DNA of 64,000 bases. It comes from Aidingimonas halophila (GTDB taxonomy: Bacteria > Pseudomonadota > Gammaproteobacteria > Pseudomonadales > Halomonadaceae). This document shows positions 44,155-53,735 of the stretch, one piece after another. Within the stretch, counting starts at the first letter, position 1. Each line of letters begins with the position of its first letter. Location: NCBI RefSeq assembly GCF_900106955.1, contig NZ_FNNI01000002.1, positions 62,001-126,000 of the forward strand, read 5' to 3'. The position numbers were made by a program, and so were the translations under genes. Below the pieces are notes generated by a model, which was not told the origin of the DNA, searched no databases, and worked only from the letters and a program-made list of their open reading frames with translations.

Positions 44155-45150
44155 ATGACGGTCATGACTGAAGGATCACGCCTGCCCCGGCGTTTGCTGA
44201 TCGCAGGTACTTTCCTGCTGAGTGTCATCGTGCTCGTCTGGTTGCTTCAGGAAGGCCGAGGCATCAGTTTGCAACTGGTCATATGGCAACGCGATCTGCA
44301 TCACGCCCTCACCCAGGCGCTTGCCCAACTGTCGGCGACGCCGTCCGCGACCACCTGGTCGGTATTGCTTGGTGTCAGTTTCGGCTATGGCGTGTTTCAT
44401 GCCGCAGGCCCCGGCCATGGCAAGGCGGTACTCAGCACCTACCTGCTTACCCAGGGAGGTGCCTGGCGACGTGCATTGGCGCTGTCATGTGCTGCGTCCC
44501 TGTTGCAAGCCTTGACGGCCATTACCCTGGTCGCCGTATTGGTGCATGGCCTCGGCTGGCTGACACGCCATACGGTCGGCTCGGTCGTATGGGTGGAACA
44601 CGCCAGCTATCTGATGGTCACGCTGCTTGGGCTCTGGTTATGCTGGCGGGCCGGGAGCCGATTACGACAGCAGCCGTCACGTCCCCATGCCGATCATGCA
44701 CATGACCATCACGGCAGTTGCGAGTGCGACCATCACATCTCGCCGAGCGAGGCTGGCGATTGGCCTACGGCACTGATCACCATCGCGACGATCGGCATAC
44801 GTCCTTGCAGCGGGGGCGTAATACTTCTCGGCGCTGCGTCGCTGATGGGCTATTTCTGGGCCGGTGTGCTGGCAGTGCTGGTCATGGCGGCCGGCACCGC
44901 GCTCACCGTCTCCAGCCTCGCGCTAGCCAGCGTGATGGCCAGAGGCTGGGCGGAACGCCGCCTGGCGCGACAATCTCGGTCCAGCCGCGCCAGACACCTG
45001 CTAGACTGGGCCGCACTGGGCGGTGGGCTTGTCATCCTGGCACTGGGCGTATCGCTGTTGTTGACGGGCACCGGCACTACCGCCGATGTCCCGTTACTGG
45101 AATCGCCATCCAGCCATGAAACCGCACCCGGCAACCCTCTGCTTGATTGA
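44155..45150 (+). CDS. NicO/RcnA-family nickel-cobalt transporter
   Basis: A 331-residue membrane protein with about six helices: GVSFGYGVFHAAGPGHGKAV (the H-x-x-G-P-G-H-x-K signature) and TIGIRPCSGGVILLGAASLM. Between the third and fourth helices lies a histidine-rich loop, HADHAHDHHGSCECDHH, likely metal-sensing or binding. Family members export or import Ni(II)/Co(II); with a DUF1007 partner the direction is not settled. AAGGAG lies six bases before ATG 44155. It is convergent with purU. Confidence 0.85.
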   Translation: MTVMTEGSRLPRRLLIAGTFLLSVIVLVWLLQEGRGISLQLVIWQRDLHHALTQALAQLSATPSATTWSVLLGVSFGYGVFHAAGPGHGKAVLSTYLLTQGGAWRRALALSCAASLLQALTAITLVAVLVHGLGWLTRHTVGSVVWVEHASYLMVTLLGLWLCWRAGSRLRQQPSRPHADHAHDHHGSCECDHHISPSEAGDWPTALITIATIGIRPCSGGVILLGAASLMGYFWAGVLAVLVMAAGTALTVSSLALASVMARGWAERRLARQSRSSRARHLLDWAALGGGLVILALGVSLLLTGTGTTADVPLLESPSSHETAPGNPLLD

Positions 45151-45205
45151 CTGCCACCTACAGGCTCATGGATTTACGACAGTCAGTGCGCGGCTACTCG
45201 ATGTC

Positions 45206-46072
45206 TCAGCGGTCGAAAACGACCGTACGTTGGGCATGCAAAAAGACACGTCGCTCGATATGATGGCTGACGGCGCGCGCCAGCGTCAGGCGCTCGACAT
45301 CACGCCCCTTGGCGACCAGGTCTTCCGGGTAGTCGGCATGACTCACCGCTTCAACACGTTGGGTGATGATCGGCCCCTCATCGAGATCGTCGTTGATATA
45401 GTGCGCCGTTGCCCCGACCAGTTTGACACCCTTCTCGTAGGCCTGATGATAGGGCTTGGCGCCCTTGAAGCCCGGTAACAGCGAGTGATGGATATTGATC
45501 GCTCGCCCCGCCAGTCGGTGGCACATGTCGCTGGAGAGTACCTGCATGTAACGCGCCAGGATGACCAGCTCCGCCCCGGTTTCCTCGATCACCCGCCAGA
45601 CCTGGGCTTCCTGCTCGGCCTTGGTATGGGGCGTGATCGGGAAATGGTAATAAGGCAGGTCATGCCAGGCGACCAGCGGTTCGAGGTCGGGATGGTTGGA
45701 AACGACCGCCCGGATATCCATGGGAAGCTGGCCGATACGATAGCGATACAGCAAATCATTGAGGCAATGATCCGCCTTGGACACCATGATCACGACCGGC
45801 ATGCGCGCTTCGGGCGGCGTCAACTCGAAGGTCATGTCGAATTCGTCGGCACGCGACGCGAATGCGTCACTGAAAGCGTCGACATCGAAGTCGTCATCTT
45901 CGGGACGGAACTCGGCCCGAATGAAAAAACGTTCGACCAACCGATCATCGAAGGAGTTGAGCTCGGTGATATAGCAGCGCTGCTCCTTGAGAAACCGGGT
46001 AACGACATCCACGGTTCCCAAGCGACTCGGCGATTGCGCGGCAATGGTCCAGGCTGGCGGTGAAGCGCTCAT
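45206..46072 (-). CDS. purU: Formyltetrahydrofolate deformylase
   Basis: A 288-residue enzyme hydrolysing 10-formyl-THF to formate and THF. It has an N-terminal ACT-type regulatory domain (IAAQSPSRLGTVDVVTRFL) and a C-terminal formyltransferase-fold domain: AVVSNHPDLEPLVAWHDLPY, ARYMQVLSSDMCHRLAGRAI, NIHHSLLPGFKGAKPYHQAY and ATAHYINDDLDEGPIITQ, containing the N-H-D catalytic set. Last gene of soxBDAG-purU, 14 bases after soxG, with GGAGG before the ATG. It returns THF and yields formate from the one-carbon unit released by sarcosine oxidation. Confidence 0.94.
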   Translation of the reverse strand: MSASPPAWTIAAQSPSRLGTVDVVTRFLKEQRCYITELNSFDDRLVERFFIRAEFRPEDDDFDVDAFSDAFASRADEFDMTFELTPPEARMPVVIMVSKADHCLNDLLYRYRIGQLPMDIRAVVSNHPDLEPLVAWHDLPYYHFPITPHTKAEQEAQVWRVIEETGAELVILARYMQVLSSDMCHRLAGRAINIHHSLLPGFKGAKPYHQAYEKGVKLVGATAHYINDDLDEGPIITQRVEAVSHADYPEDLVAKGRDVERLTLARAVSHHIERRVFLHAQRTVVFDR

Positions 46073-46086
46073 GCTCGATACCTCCG

Positions 46087-46722
46087 TCAGCGTTCGACGC
46101 CGATGCCGTACTCTTCCCCGGCATCCAGCAGCCAGCGGTAGAGGTAATCAGCGAAACTGCGCCGTATCACCAATTCCCACCGTGATGCCGATGGGCGGCG
46201 GAGGATCGCCGAGGTCTTGGCGAACCCGGTCGTCACGCCTTTGCCAACCGGAAACGCCGACGGGTGGACATCGTAATGCGAGGACTTCATCAGTACCGCA
46301 CGGGCCATCTCGCCCTCGATATCGATGACCGTCTGACCGCCACTGACGTTGACGATGCTGACATGAGAGTCGCCCAGGACGTCACGCAGTTGGGACTCGA
46401 GCGAAAACTCTTCGCCTCCCGGCACGATCAACAACCACTCGTCGGGTGCCAGCCACTGCACGGAGCGTTCACCACTGGCATCATGATTCAGCCCATGAGG
46501 CTGGCTGGGCAGCGACAGGCCCAGCACCTCGCGCAACGCTTCATCGAGAACGATCGCTCCACCGCGCAGGATCAAGTGCCCCAGACAGGGCCGTTCACGC
46601 AGTATGACCTGCGAGGTCGACGTGATCGCCGGCGCGCCGGATCGCTGCAGAGAATAGGCGAGCGGCGATTCAGTGGCGACATCTACCTCGGGATGCGTCT
46701 GGAATTGGCGGATATCAGACAT
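46087..46722 (-). CDS. soxG: Sarcosine oxidase gamma subunit
   Basis: A 211-residue subunit of heterotetrameric sarcosine oxidase. Typical blocks: SPLAYSLQRSGAPAITSTSQ, LRGGAIVLDEALREVLGLSL, WLAPDEWLLIVPGGEE, and VNVSGGQTVIDIEGEMARAV with HYDVHPSAFPVGKGVTTGFA, related to the aminomethyltransferase fold. ATG 46722 overlaps the soxA stop by eight bases, giving the normal length; the longer frame upstream is soxA out of phase. Confidence 0.92.
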   Translation of the reverse strand: MSDIRQFQTHPEVDVATESPLAYSLQRSGAPAITSTSQVILRERPCLGHLILRGGAIVLDEALREVLGLSLPSQPHGLNHDASGERSVQWLAPDEWLLIVPGGEEFSLESQLRDVLGDSHVSIVNVSGGQTVIDIEGEMARAVLMKSSHYDVHPSAFPVGKGVTTGFAKTSAILRRPSASRWELVIRRSFADYLYRWLLDAGEEYGIGVER

Positions 46723-49700
46723 TCTGACGCTCTCCTTCCGGGTCGACGAATTGGGTGCCGACGATCTCGGCTTCGTGAATGGTGCCATCGGCCATGGGTA
46801 GATAGACGGTCTCGCCAAGGCGCTGATGGCCACCTTTGACGACCGCCAGGGCAAAGCCGCTTTCCAGGGTCGGACTGTAGTAGCTGGACGTGACATGACC
46901 GACCATGGTCATCGGGATTGCCTGTTGCGGATCGAAAACGATCTGTGCGCCTTCCTGCAGTACGACGGCAGGGTCCGCGGGACGCAGGCCCACCAACTGC
47001 TTGCGGTCCGTGCGACGCGTATCGGAACGCGACAAGGCGCGCTTGCCGATCCAGGGGAACGGCTTGTCATAACCGATCGCCCAGTACATGCCCAGATCTT
47101 CCGGCGTGACCGAGCCATCGGTATCCTGGCCGGCGATGATGAAGCCCTTTTCGGCACGCAACACGTGCATGGTTTCGGTGCCGTATGGCGTCAGCCCGTA
47201 CTTGTCACCGTGCTCGAATAGCGTTTTCCAGACATGCATGGCGTAATTGGCCTGCACATTGATCTCGAACGCCAGCTCACCGGTGAAGGAGATCCGGAAA
47301 ACTCGCGCCGGCACATCGGCGACGTTGCCTTCCCGCCAATCCATGAACTTGAAGGACTCGCGGTCCAGATCGATATCGGTGATCTCGGCAAGCGGCTTGC
47401 GCGCCTCCGGGCCGGTCACGGTCATGGTCGCCCAGTGATCGGTGACGGAGGTGAAATACACGTCGAGTTCCGGCCACTCGGTCTGGTGCCACATTTCCAG
47501 CCATTCGAGCACTGCGGCGGCGCCTCCTGAAGTGGTGGTCATCAGGAAGTGGTTCTCACCCAGGCAGCTGGTGGTGCCGTCGTCCATCACCATGCCATCG
47601 TCCTTGCACATCAGGCCGTAACGGACACGGCCGGGCGCCAGCTTGGCCCACTTGTTGGTGTAGACCCGGCCAAGGAACTCGCGCGCGTCCGGCCCCTGGA
47701 TGTCGATCTTGCCCAGCGTCGAAGCATCCAGGATACCGACACGTTCACGCACCGCCCGACATTCGCGCACCACCGCTTCATGCATGGACTCGAGCCGGCC
47801 ATTCACGTGGCGCGGATAATACCAGGGGCGCTTCCACTGGCCGACATCCTCGAACTCCGCTCCCTGCTCGACATGCCATTGATGCATCGCGGTATAACGT
47901 TCGGGGTCGAACAGCTCACGACAATGACGGCCGACCACGGCACCAAAGGTGACCGGTGTATAGTTGGGACGGAACACCGTGGTACCGACTTCCGGAATCG
48001 AGCGTCCCAGACAGCGTGCGGCGATGGCCATGCCGTTGATGTTGCCGAGCTTGCCCTGGTCGGTGCCGAAGCCCATGGCCGTATAACGCTTGACATGCTC
48101 GATGGACTCGAAGCCTTCACGAGTGGCCAGTTCGATCGCTGCCGCGGTGACATCGTTCTGCAAGTCCACGAACTGCTTGGGCGCACGCAACGTCGTTTTT
48201 TCATGCGGCACTTGATAGAGCGCACAGGCCTCGCCTTCCCGGATCGCCGGTACTCGAGGCAGAGCGGTCGTCTCGAAAACGGCCTCGAAGCCCTGAGACG
48301 CCGCCGCCTTGGCGCCGGCATCCGCACCATCCGCCAACACGTCGGCCAGGGGATAAATGCCACGTGCGCCGCCTGCCGCCGCAACGCCCTTCACGGTATT
48401 GGGCACGAAACCGAGGATCGTCTCGTTCCAGGATGGGCGGGCCCCGGTATGGGAGGCCAGGTGAATGACCGGGCTGTAGCCTCCGGAGCTGGCAATGGTG
48501 TCGCAATCGAGCGTTTCCACGGGGCCGATGACCTTGAAGGCCTCTCGGTCGATTCGGGCAATACGCGCACCGGTGACCCGCTTGCTGCCGCTCGCCTCGA
48601 TCACGGCGCTGCCGGGAATGATACGGATACCCCGAGCCCGCGCTTGCTCGACAAGCTCGCCATCGGGGGTTTCACGGGCATCCGCGATGGCGACGACATC
48701 ATGTCCTGCGTCGAGCCAATCCAGCGCGGCGCGATAGGCGTGGTCGTTGCTCGTGGTCAGCACCAATCTGCGACCGGGTATCACCCCGTAGCGACGGATA
48801 TAGGTGGACACGGCACCCGCCAGCAGATTGCCCGGCACATCGTTGTTGGCATACACCAGCGGACGTTCATGGGCACCGGTGGCCAACACTACCTGGCCGG
48901 CACGCACGCGATGCAGGCGTGAGCGTGGCTGACGCCGCCCCTCGATAGACGGGGCGCTGTCTGCCAGGTGCTCGGTACGCCGTTCGTGAAGCGTCACGAA
49001 GTTGTGATCGTGATAACCGTTGGCCGTAGTGCGCGGCAGCAGGGTGACGTTCTCCAGCCGCTCGAGCTCGGCAAGCGCATCGGCGATCCACTGACCTGCC
49101 GGACGATCGTCAAGACACTCGCGGGAATCGAGCAACGAACCGCCCATCGCTTCCTGCTCGTCGGCCAGGATGACCCGAGCCCCGGCACGCGCCGACGCCA
49201 GAGCCGCAGCCAGCCCAGCCGGCCCGGCACCGATGACCAACACGTCACAGTGCTGGCTCATGTGGTCATAGATATCCGGATCCGTCTCGGTCGGACTACG
49301 CCCGAGCCCAGCCGTCTTGCGGATGTACTTCTCGTAGGTCATCCACATCGATGCCGGGGCCATGAAGGTCTTGTAATAGAAGCCGGGCGGCATGAAGGGA
49401 GCCCCCAACTTGCCGATCCAGCCCATCAGATCTTTCTGGACATCGGGCCAGCCATTGGTGCTATGGGCAACCAGGCCCTCGTAGAGTGCCTGTTGAGTGG
49501 CGCGCACATTAGGCACTTGAGCTGCCTCGCTGGCACCCAACTGCACCACTGCATTGGGCTCTTCCGACCCTGCAGCCACGATTCCACGCGGACGCGAGTA
49601 CTTGAAGCTGCGATTGACCAGGTCTACGCCATTGGCGAGCAACGCCGAGGCCAGGGTATCCCCCGGATGACCGGTGTATGCCTGCCCGTTGAAGGTAAAG

Positions 49701-49771
49701 TTCAGCGTGTGGTTGCGGTCGACGCAGCCACCTGCTGCCAGGCGATTGGGTTGCTTGGCTGACTGGCTCAT
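46715..49771 (-). CDS. soxA: Sarcosine oxidase alpha subunit
   Basis: A 1018-residue subunit with three parts: an N-terminal 2Fe-2S-like domain (LNFTFNGQAYTGHPGDTLAS), a central NAD/FAD disulfide-reductase-like domain (VLVIGAGPAGLAAALASARA, VVLATGAHERPLVYANNDVP), and a C-terminal aminomethyltransferase domain (GILDASTLGKIDIQGPDARE, then RVYTNKWAKLAPGRVRYGLM). The enzyme oxidises sarcosine to glycine and, with THF, 5,10-methylene-THF. Its start overlaps the soxD stop by four bases. Length is normal for the family. Confidence 0.95.
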   Translation of the reverse strand: MSQSAKQPNRLAAGGCVDRNHTLNFTFNGQAYTGHPGDTLASALLANGVDLVNRSFKYSRPRGIVAAGSEEPNAVVQLGASEAAQVPNVRATQQALYEGLVAHSTNGWPDVQKDLMGWIGKLGAPFMPPGFYYKTFMAPASMWMTYEKYIRKTAGLGRSPTETDPDIYDHMSQHCDVLVIGAGPAGLAAALASARAGARVILADEQEAMGGSLLDSRECLDDRPAGQWIADALAELERLENVTLLPRTTANGYHDHNFVTLHERRTEHLADSAPSIEGRRQPRSRLHRVRAGQVVLATGAHERPLVYANNDVPGNLLAGAVSTYIRRYGVIPGRRLVLTTSNDHAYRAALDWLDAGHDVVAIADARETPDGELVEQARARGIRIIPGSAVIEASGSKRVTGARIARIDREAFKVIGPVETLDCDTIASSGGYSPVIHLASHTGARPSWNETILGFVPNTVKGVAAAGGARGIYPLADVLADGADAGAKAAASQGFEAVFETTALPRVPAIREGEACALYQVPHEKTTLRAPKQFVDLQNDVTAAAIELATREGFESIEHVKRYTAMGFGTDQGKLGNINGMAIAARCLGRSIPEVGTTVFRPNYTPVTFGAVVGRHCRELFDPERYTAMHQWHVEQGAEFEDVGQWKRPWYYPRHVNGRLESMHEAVVRECRAVRERVGILDASTLGKIDIQGPDAREFLGRVYTNKWAKLAPGRVRYGLMCKDDGMVMDDGTTSCLGENHFLMTTTSGGAAAVLEWLEMWHQTEWPELDVYFTSVTDHWATMTVTGPEARKPLAEITDIDLDRESFKFMDWREGNVADVPARVFRISFTGELAFEINVQANYAMHVWKTLFEHGDKYGLTPYGTETMHVLRAEKGFIIAGQDTDGSVTPEDLGMYWAIGYDKPFPWIGKRALSRSDTRRTDRKQLVGLRPADPAVVLQEGAQIVFDPQQAIPMTMVGHVTSSYYSPTLESGFALAVVKGGHQRLGETVYLPMADGTIHEAEIVGTQFVDPEGERQNV

Positions 49772-50139
49772 GCCTGAACTCCTTGTGCACCCTTGGTCTC
49801 GGTAGACACCCGATCGTCTGTCGACGAGGCAGTCGCTGCCGGCCGGGAGGCCTCTGTTTCCGCCGTGATCGTCGGCTGCTCACCCATCTTGTAGGTCTCG
49901 AGAATCTCGTAGGTCACCGTGTGCCGCGTGATATTGAAGAATTTTCGGCAGCCCAACGCATGCACCCACATTTCGTGATGGATACCGCGTGGGTTGTTGC
50001 GGAAGAACAGGTAATCGCCCCACTCTTCATCCGAGCAGGCATCGGGATCCTCGGGGCGAGCGAGATGCGCCTGGCCCTTGGGGTGGAACTCTTCCTCCTC
50101 GCGATGCTCCTCGCAGTAGGGGCAGTAAATATAAAACAT
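49768..50139 (-). CDS. soxD: Sarcosine oxidase delta subunit
   Basis: A 123-residue subunit that binds zinc through its N-terminal cysteines (MFYIYCPYCEEHREEEEFHP) and continues with YLFFRNNPRGIHHEMWVHAL and GCRKFFNITRHTVTYEI. The start is set at ATG 50139 because AAGGAGG ends seven bases upstream; an ATG at 50145 would leave only one base of spacing. The C-terminal 35 residues are low-complexity (Thr/Ala/Glu-rich) and longer than in most SoxD proteins. Confidence 0.92.
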   Translation of the reverse strand: MFYIYCPYCEEHREEEEFHPKGQAHLARPEDPDACSDEEWGDYLFFRNNPRGIHHEMWVHALGCRKFFNITRHTVTYEILETYKMGEQPTITAETEASRPAATASSTDDRVSTETKGAQGVQA

Positions 50140-50151
50140 GGTCATGCCTCC

Positions 50152-51402
50152 TTAGTGAGCAACGCCGGCTGCACCGTGTTCATCGATCAGCGCTCCACTA
50201 TGGAAACGATCGATACTGAAGGGAGCGGCCAACGGGTGTGGTTCGCCCTTGGCCAGGGTCGCAGCGAACACATGCCCTGACCCCGGCGTGGCCTTGAAGC
50301 CCCCCGTACCCCAGCCGCAATTGAAGAAGAGTCCCTTGACCGGCGTCTTCGACAGGATCGGACAGGCATCCGGACAGGTATCCACGATGCCTCCCCACTG
50401 ACGGTTCATCCTGACCCGCGAGAAGATGGGGAACATCTCGACAATGGCCTGCAGCGTGTGCTCCACCGTCGCGTAACTGCCACGCTGCCCATAGCCGTTA
50501 TAGCCATCGATACCGGCGCCGATCACCAGATCGCCTTTATCGGACTGACTGATATAGCCGTGGACGGCATTGGACATCACCACGGTATCCAGAATGGGCT
50601 TCATGGGCTCGGACACCAGAGCCTGCAGCGGATGGGATTCCAGCGGCAGCTTGAACCCCGCCATGCCGGCCAGCACACCGGAGTTGCCGGCCGTGACACA
50701 GCCCACGGTGCGGGTTTCGATATCGCCACGATTGGTATGCACGCCAACCACCTGGCCGTCGAGGATCTTGAAGCCGGTCACTTCGGTGTTCTGCAGAAGG
50801 TCGACGCCATAGGCATCAGCGGCTCGCGCGAACCCCCAGGCCACGGCATCGTGACGCGCCACACCGGCGCGCGGCTGCCAGGACGCCCCCATGATCGGAT
50901 AGCGAGCGCGCTTGGAGCCATCGATGATCGGCACGATCTCCTGCACGCCCTTGGCATCGAGGACTTCACTGTCGACGCCGTTCAACCGATTGGCATTGAC
51001 GCGGCGCTGGATGTCACGCATGTCCTGGAGAGTGTGACCGAGATTCAGCACGCCGCGCTGGGAGAACATCACGTTGTAGTTGATGTCCTGTGACAGGCCT
51101 TCCCACAGTTTGAGGGAGTGTTCATACAGGGCCGCCGCTTCGTCCCACAAATAATTGGAACGTACGATGGTGGTATTGCGGGCGGTATTGCCCCCACCCA
51201 GCCATCCTTTCTCCAGCACGGCGACATTCGTGATCCCGTGTTCCTTGGCCAGGTAATAAGCGGTCGCCAGACCATGACCGCCGCCGCCGATGATTACCGC
51301 ATCATATTGCGCTTTCGGTTCGGGATTGCGCCATTGGCGCTGCCAATCCTCGTGATGGCGCAGCGCGTGCTTGACCAGCCCGAAACCTGAATACCGTTGC
51401 AT
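50152..51402 (-). CDS. soxB: Sarcosine oxidase beta subunit
   Basis: A 416-residue flavoprotein of the DAO/glycine oxidase family that carries the sarcosine-oxidising site. FAD motif: [20 protein letters not shown] near residue 35; the flavin-attachment region follows with [21 protein letters not shown]-terminal [20 protein letters not shown] binds the second flavin edge. First gene of the sox operon; the stop overlaps the soxD ribosome-binding site. ATG 51402 matches the family N-terminus ([20 protein letters not shown]). No glyA precedes it, unlike many sox operons. Confidence 0.95.
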   Translation of the reverse strand: MQRYSGFGLVKHALRHHEDWQRQWRNPEPKAQYDAVIIGGGGHGLATAYYLAKEHGITNVAVLEKGWLGGGNTARNTTIVRSNYLWDEAAALYEHSLKLWEGLSQDINYNVMFSQRGVLNLGHTLQDMRDIQRRVNANRLNGVDSEVLDAKGVQEIVPIIDGSKRARYPIMGASWQPRAGVARHDAVAWGFARAADAYGVDLLQNTEVTGFKILDGQVVGVHTNRGDIETRTVGCVTAGNSGVLAGMAGFKLPLESHPLQALVSEPMKPILDTVVMSNAVHGYISQSDKGDLVIGAGIDGYNGYGQRGSYATVEHTLQAIVEMFPIFSRVRMNRQWGGIVDTCPDACPILSKTPVKGLFFNCGWGTGGFKATPGSGHVFAATLAKGEPHPLAAPFSIDRFHSGALIDEHGAAGVAH

Positions 51403-51644
51403 AGCTTGCTTCTCCCGAGTTGGCCGACTTGCCCCTCTATGCGGCGATGGTAGACCCAGGCTCACACCGCAAGATGCTTGGCGACGTCACGACACGATGC
51501 GTTTGCGACACGCCTGTCGCGAATGCGAAATCACCGGCTATCCGGAGCGGCAAACACGTGCGATTTGCCACCACACCCTGTTTTTCAGGACAATACGCCT
51601 TTCGACTAACGTCACATCACCCAACATCGCATCAGGATCCGTTC

Positions 51645-52523
51645 ATGCTCGTCGAACTCATCGCCATCATGGCTCCCGTCTTCGTGGGAGCCAGCCTGGG
51701 TTTCATCTGGATTCGCCTGGGCCACCCCTACCCGGTCGAGTTCGTCACCAAACTGGTCTTCAACATCGGCACGCCCTCGCTGATCATCGCCTCGTTGTCC
51801 GGGGCCAACATCGATGCCGGCAGTTTCGGACGCACCATGCTCGGCACGTTATGCGTGCTTTTCAGCATGGCATTGTTGAACTTCGCGATGGCATGGCTGC
51901 TGCGCAAGGACTGGCGGGTGCTGCTGGCACCGATGATGTATCCCAACACCGGCAACATGGGCCTGCCGGTGGCACTCTATGCCTTTGGTGAGTCGGGGTT
52001 CGCCTTCGCCATCACCGTCATGGTCACGGTTGCGCTGGTGCAATTCACCTTCGGTGCGGTCATGGCCAGCCGTAACCGTAATCCGCTCAGAACGCTGGTC
52101 CGTACGCCGACTGTCTATGCGATATTGATTTCCCTGGCATTGTTGCTGACCGATACCGATCTGCCATTGTGGATTGCCAATACCGTGGACCTGATCTCCG
52201 GTTTCACGGTGCCGTTGATGCTGATCACACTGGGGGTATCGCTGGCGAGCATCCAGGTCCGTAATCTCAAGTCCGGTCTCGGATTCAGCCTGTTGCGTAC
52301 ATTGACGGCTGCGCTGGTGGCTTATGGCGTCGGGATGCTGCTGTCGCTGCCTCCGCTGGCCCACACCATCCTGGTGTTGCAGATGAGCATGCCGATTGCC
52401 GTCTATAACTATCTATTCGCCCAACGCGCCAAGCGTGAACCCCAGTATGTGGCAGCACTGGTGTTCTGCTCAACGCTACTCTCCTTTCTCTATCTGCCGG
52501 TCCTGCTGGCGGTCATGATGTAA
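51645..52523 (+). CDS. AEC-family transporter (auxin efflux carrier superfamily)
   Basis: A 292-residue, roughly ten-helix membrane protein of the AEC family: VELIAIMAPVFVGASLGFIW, the crossover region MMYPNTGNMGLPVALYAFGE, and LMLITLGVSLASIQVRNL. Bacterial members transport small organic acids such as malonate or malate; the substrate is not apparent. ATG 51645 starts at the first membrane helix with AGGA upstream; the frame extends 75 codons further without conservation. It is divergent from soxB with a 242-base gap. Confidence 0.85.
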   Translation: MLVELIAIMAPVFVGASLGFIWIRLGHPYPVEFVTKLVFNIGTPSLIIASLSGANIDAGSFGRTMLGTLCVLFSMALLNFAMAWLLRKDWRVLLAPMMYPNTGNMGLPVALYAFGESGFAFAITVMVTVALVQFTFGAVMASRNRNPLRTLVRTPTVYAILISLALLLTDTDLPLWIANTVDLISGFTVPLMLITLGVSLASIQVRNLKSGLGFSLLRTLTAALVAYGVGMLLSLPPLAHTILVLQMSMPIAVYNYLFAQRAKREPQYVAALVFCSTLLSFLYLPVLLAVMM

Positions 52524-52586
52524 TCGTCCCACGACGCCCTTTGACTGCTAGAGTGTCAGAGATGGCAACGCGACGAGGGAGATATC

Positions 52587-53726
52587 ATGACACTCAAGGT
52601 GATGATCACGCCCCTGGCAGGCGTCGGCCTGATGGCTCTCGCCCTGCCTCTCCAGGCACAAACGGTGACCCACGAACGGATCGAGAGCGAGCATCTCGAC
52701 TTCCGCCTGGTGGAAATCGTTTCGGACCTCGAGTATCCCTGGTCCACGGCGTTCCTGCCCGATGGCCGCTACCTGGTCAGCGAGCGTCCGGGTCGGCTGA
52801 CACTGATCGACGACGGTGAGAAAACCACGCTGGAAGGCGTACCGGAGGTGTCGGCGCAGGGTCAGGGCGGCTTACTCGACCTGGCGCTGCATCCCGATTA
52901 CGACAACGGCGAGAACGACTGGCTCTATTTCAGTTATTCCAAACCGGGTGACGGGGGTAGCGCCACGGCCGTGGCGCGTGCCCGGCTGGGGGAGTCGTCC
53001 CTGAAGGACGTCGAGGACATTTTCGTTCAGGACCGGTTTTCAGAGCCCGGCCGTCACTATAGCGGTCGTCTGGCCTGGCGGGAGGACGGCACCCTGCTAC
53101 TGGGTATCGGCGATCGAGGCCAAGATCCGGCACGCGCCCAGGACAAAGGCGATCACGCCGGTGGGGTCATGCGACTCAATGCCGATGGCAGTGTTCCGGA
53201 TGACAATCCCTTCGTGGATAACGAAGATGCGCTGGATGAACTGTTCACCCTCGGCAACCGAAATATCCAAGGGATGACCGTGGCCCCGGACGGGACCATC
53301 TGGGCAACGGAGCACGGGCCCCGGACCGGTGACGAGGTCAATCGGATCGAGGCCGGTGTCAATTACGGTTGGCCGGAAGTCTCGCGCGGCAACGATTACG
53401 CCACGAACGAACCGATCGGCAAGGATTCCGCGCCCGGCATGCGCGACCCGCTACACGTCTTCGAAGGCCGCTATGCCCCGTCGGGACTCGCTTACGTCAG
53501 CAGCGACCGATTCCCTGAATGGGAAGGCGACCTGCTCGCCGGCGGCCTGTCGAGTGAAAAGCTGACTCGTCTGACTATCGATGGCGATGACGTCGACGCC
53601 GCCGAACTGGTACTGGACAGCGAAATCGGCCGCATCCGCGATGTTCGTCAGGGGCCCGACGGTTATCTCTATCTGCTCACTGATGAGACCGAGGGCAGTC
53701 TCTACCGACTCGAGCCGTTGAACTGA
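52587..53726 (+). CDS. PQQ-dependent aldose-sugar dehydrogenase (YliI/Asd-like), periplasmic
   Basis: A 379-residue protein with signal peptide (LAGVGLMALALPLQAQ) and the six-bladed beta-propeller of soluble glucose/sorbosone dehydrogenases: LEYPWSTAFLPDGRYLVSER, QGGLLDLALHPDY, GNRNIQGMTVAPDGTIWATE, HGPRTGDEVNRIEAGVNYGW and APSGLAYVSSDRFPEWEGDL. It oxidises aldoses in the periplasm with PQQ and calcium. GGAG lies upstream of ATG 52587. Convergent with gbcB. Confidence 0.88.
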   Translation: MTLKVMITPLAGVGLMALALPLQAQTVTHERIESEHLDFRLVEIVSDLEYPWSTAFLPDGRYLVSERPGRLTLIDDGEKTTLEGVPEVSAQGQGGLLDLALHPDYDNGENDWLYFSYSKPGDGGSATAVARARLGESSLKDVEDIFVQDRFSEPGRHYSGRLAWREDGTLLLGIGDRGQDPARAQDKGDHAGGVMRLNADGSVPDDNPFVDNEDALDELFTLGNRNIQGMTVAPDGTIWATEHGPRTGDEVNRIEAGVNYGWPEVSRGNDYATNEPIGKDSAPGMRDPLHVFEGRYAPSGLAYVSSDRFPEWEGDLLAGGLSSEKLTRLTIDGDDVDAAELVLDSEIGRIRDVRQGPDGYLYLLTDETEGSLYRLEPLN

Positions 53727-53735
53727 TCGCTTACA

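Noticed and set aside
47549-48922. A 457-codon plus-strand open frame
   Set aside because: Antisense of soxA, which is unambiguous by motifs.
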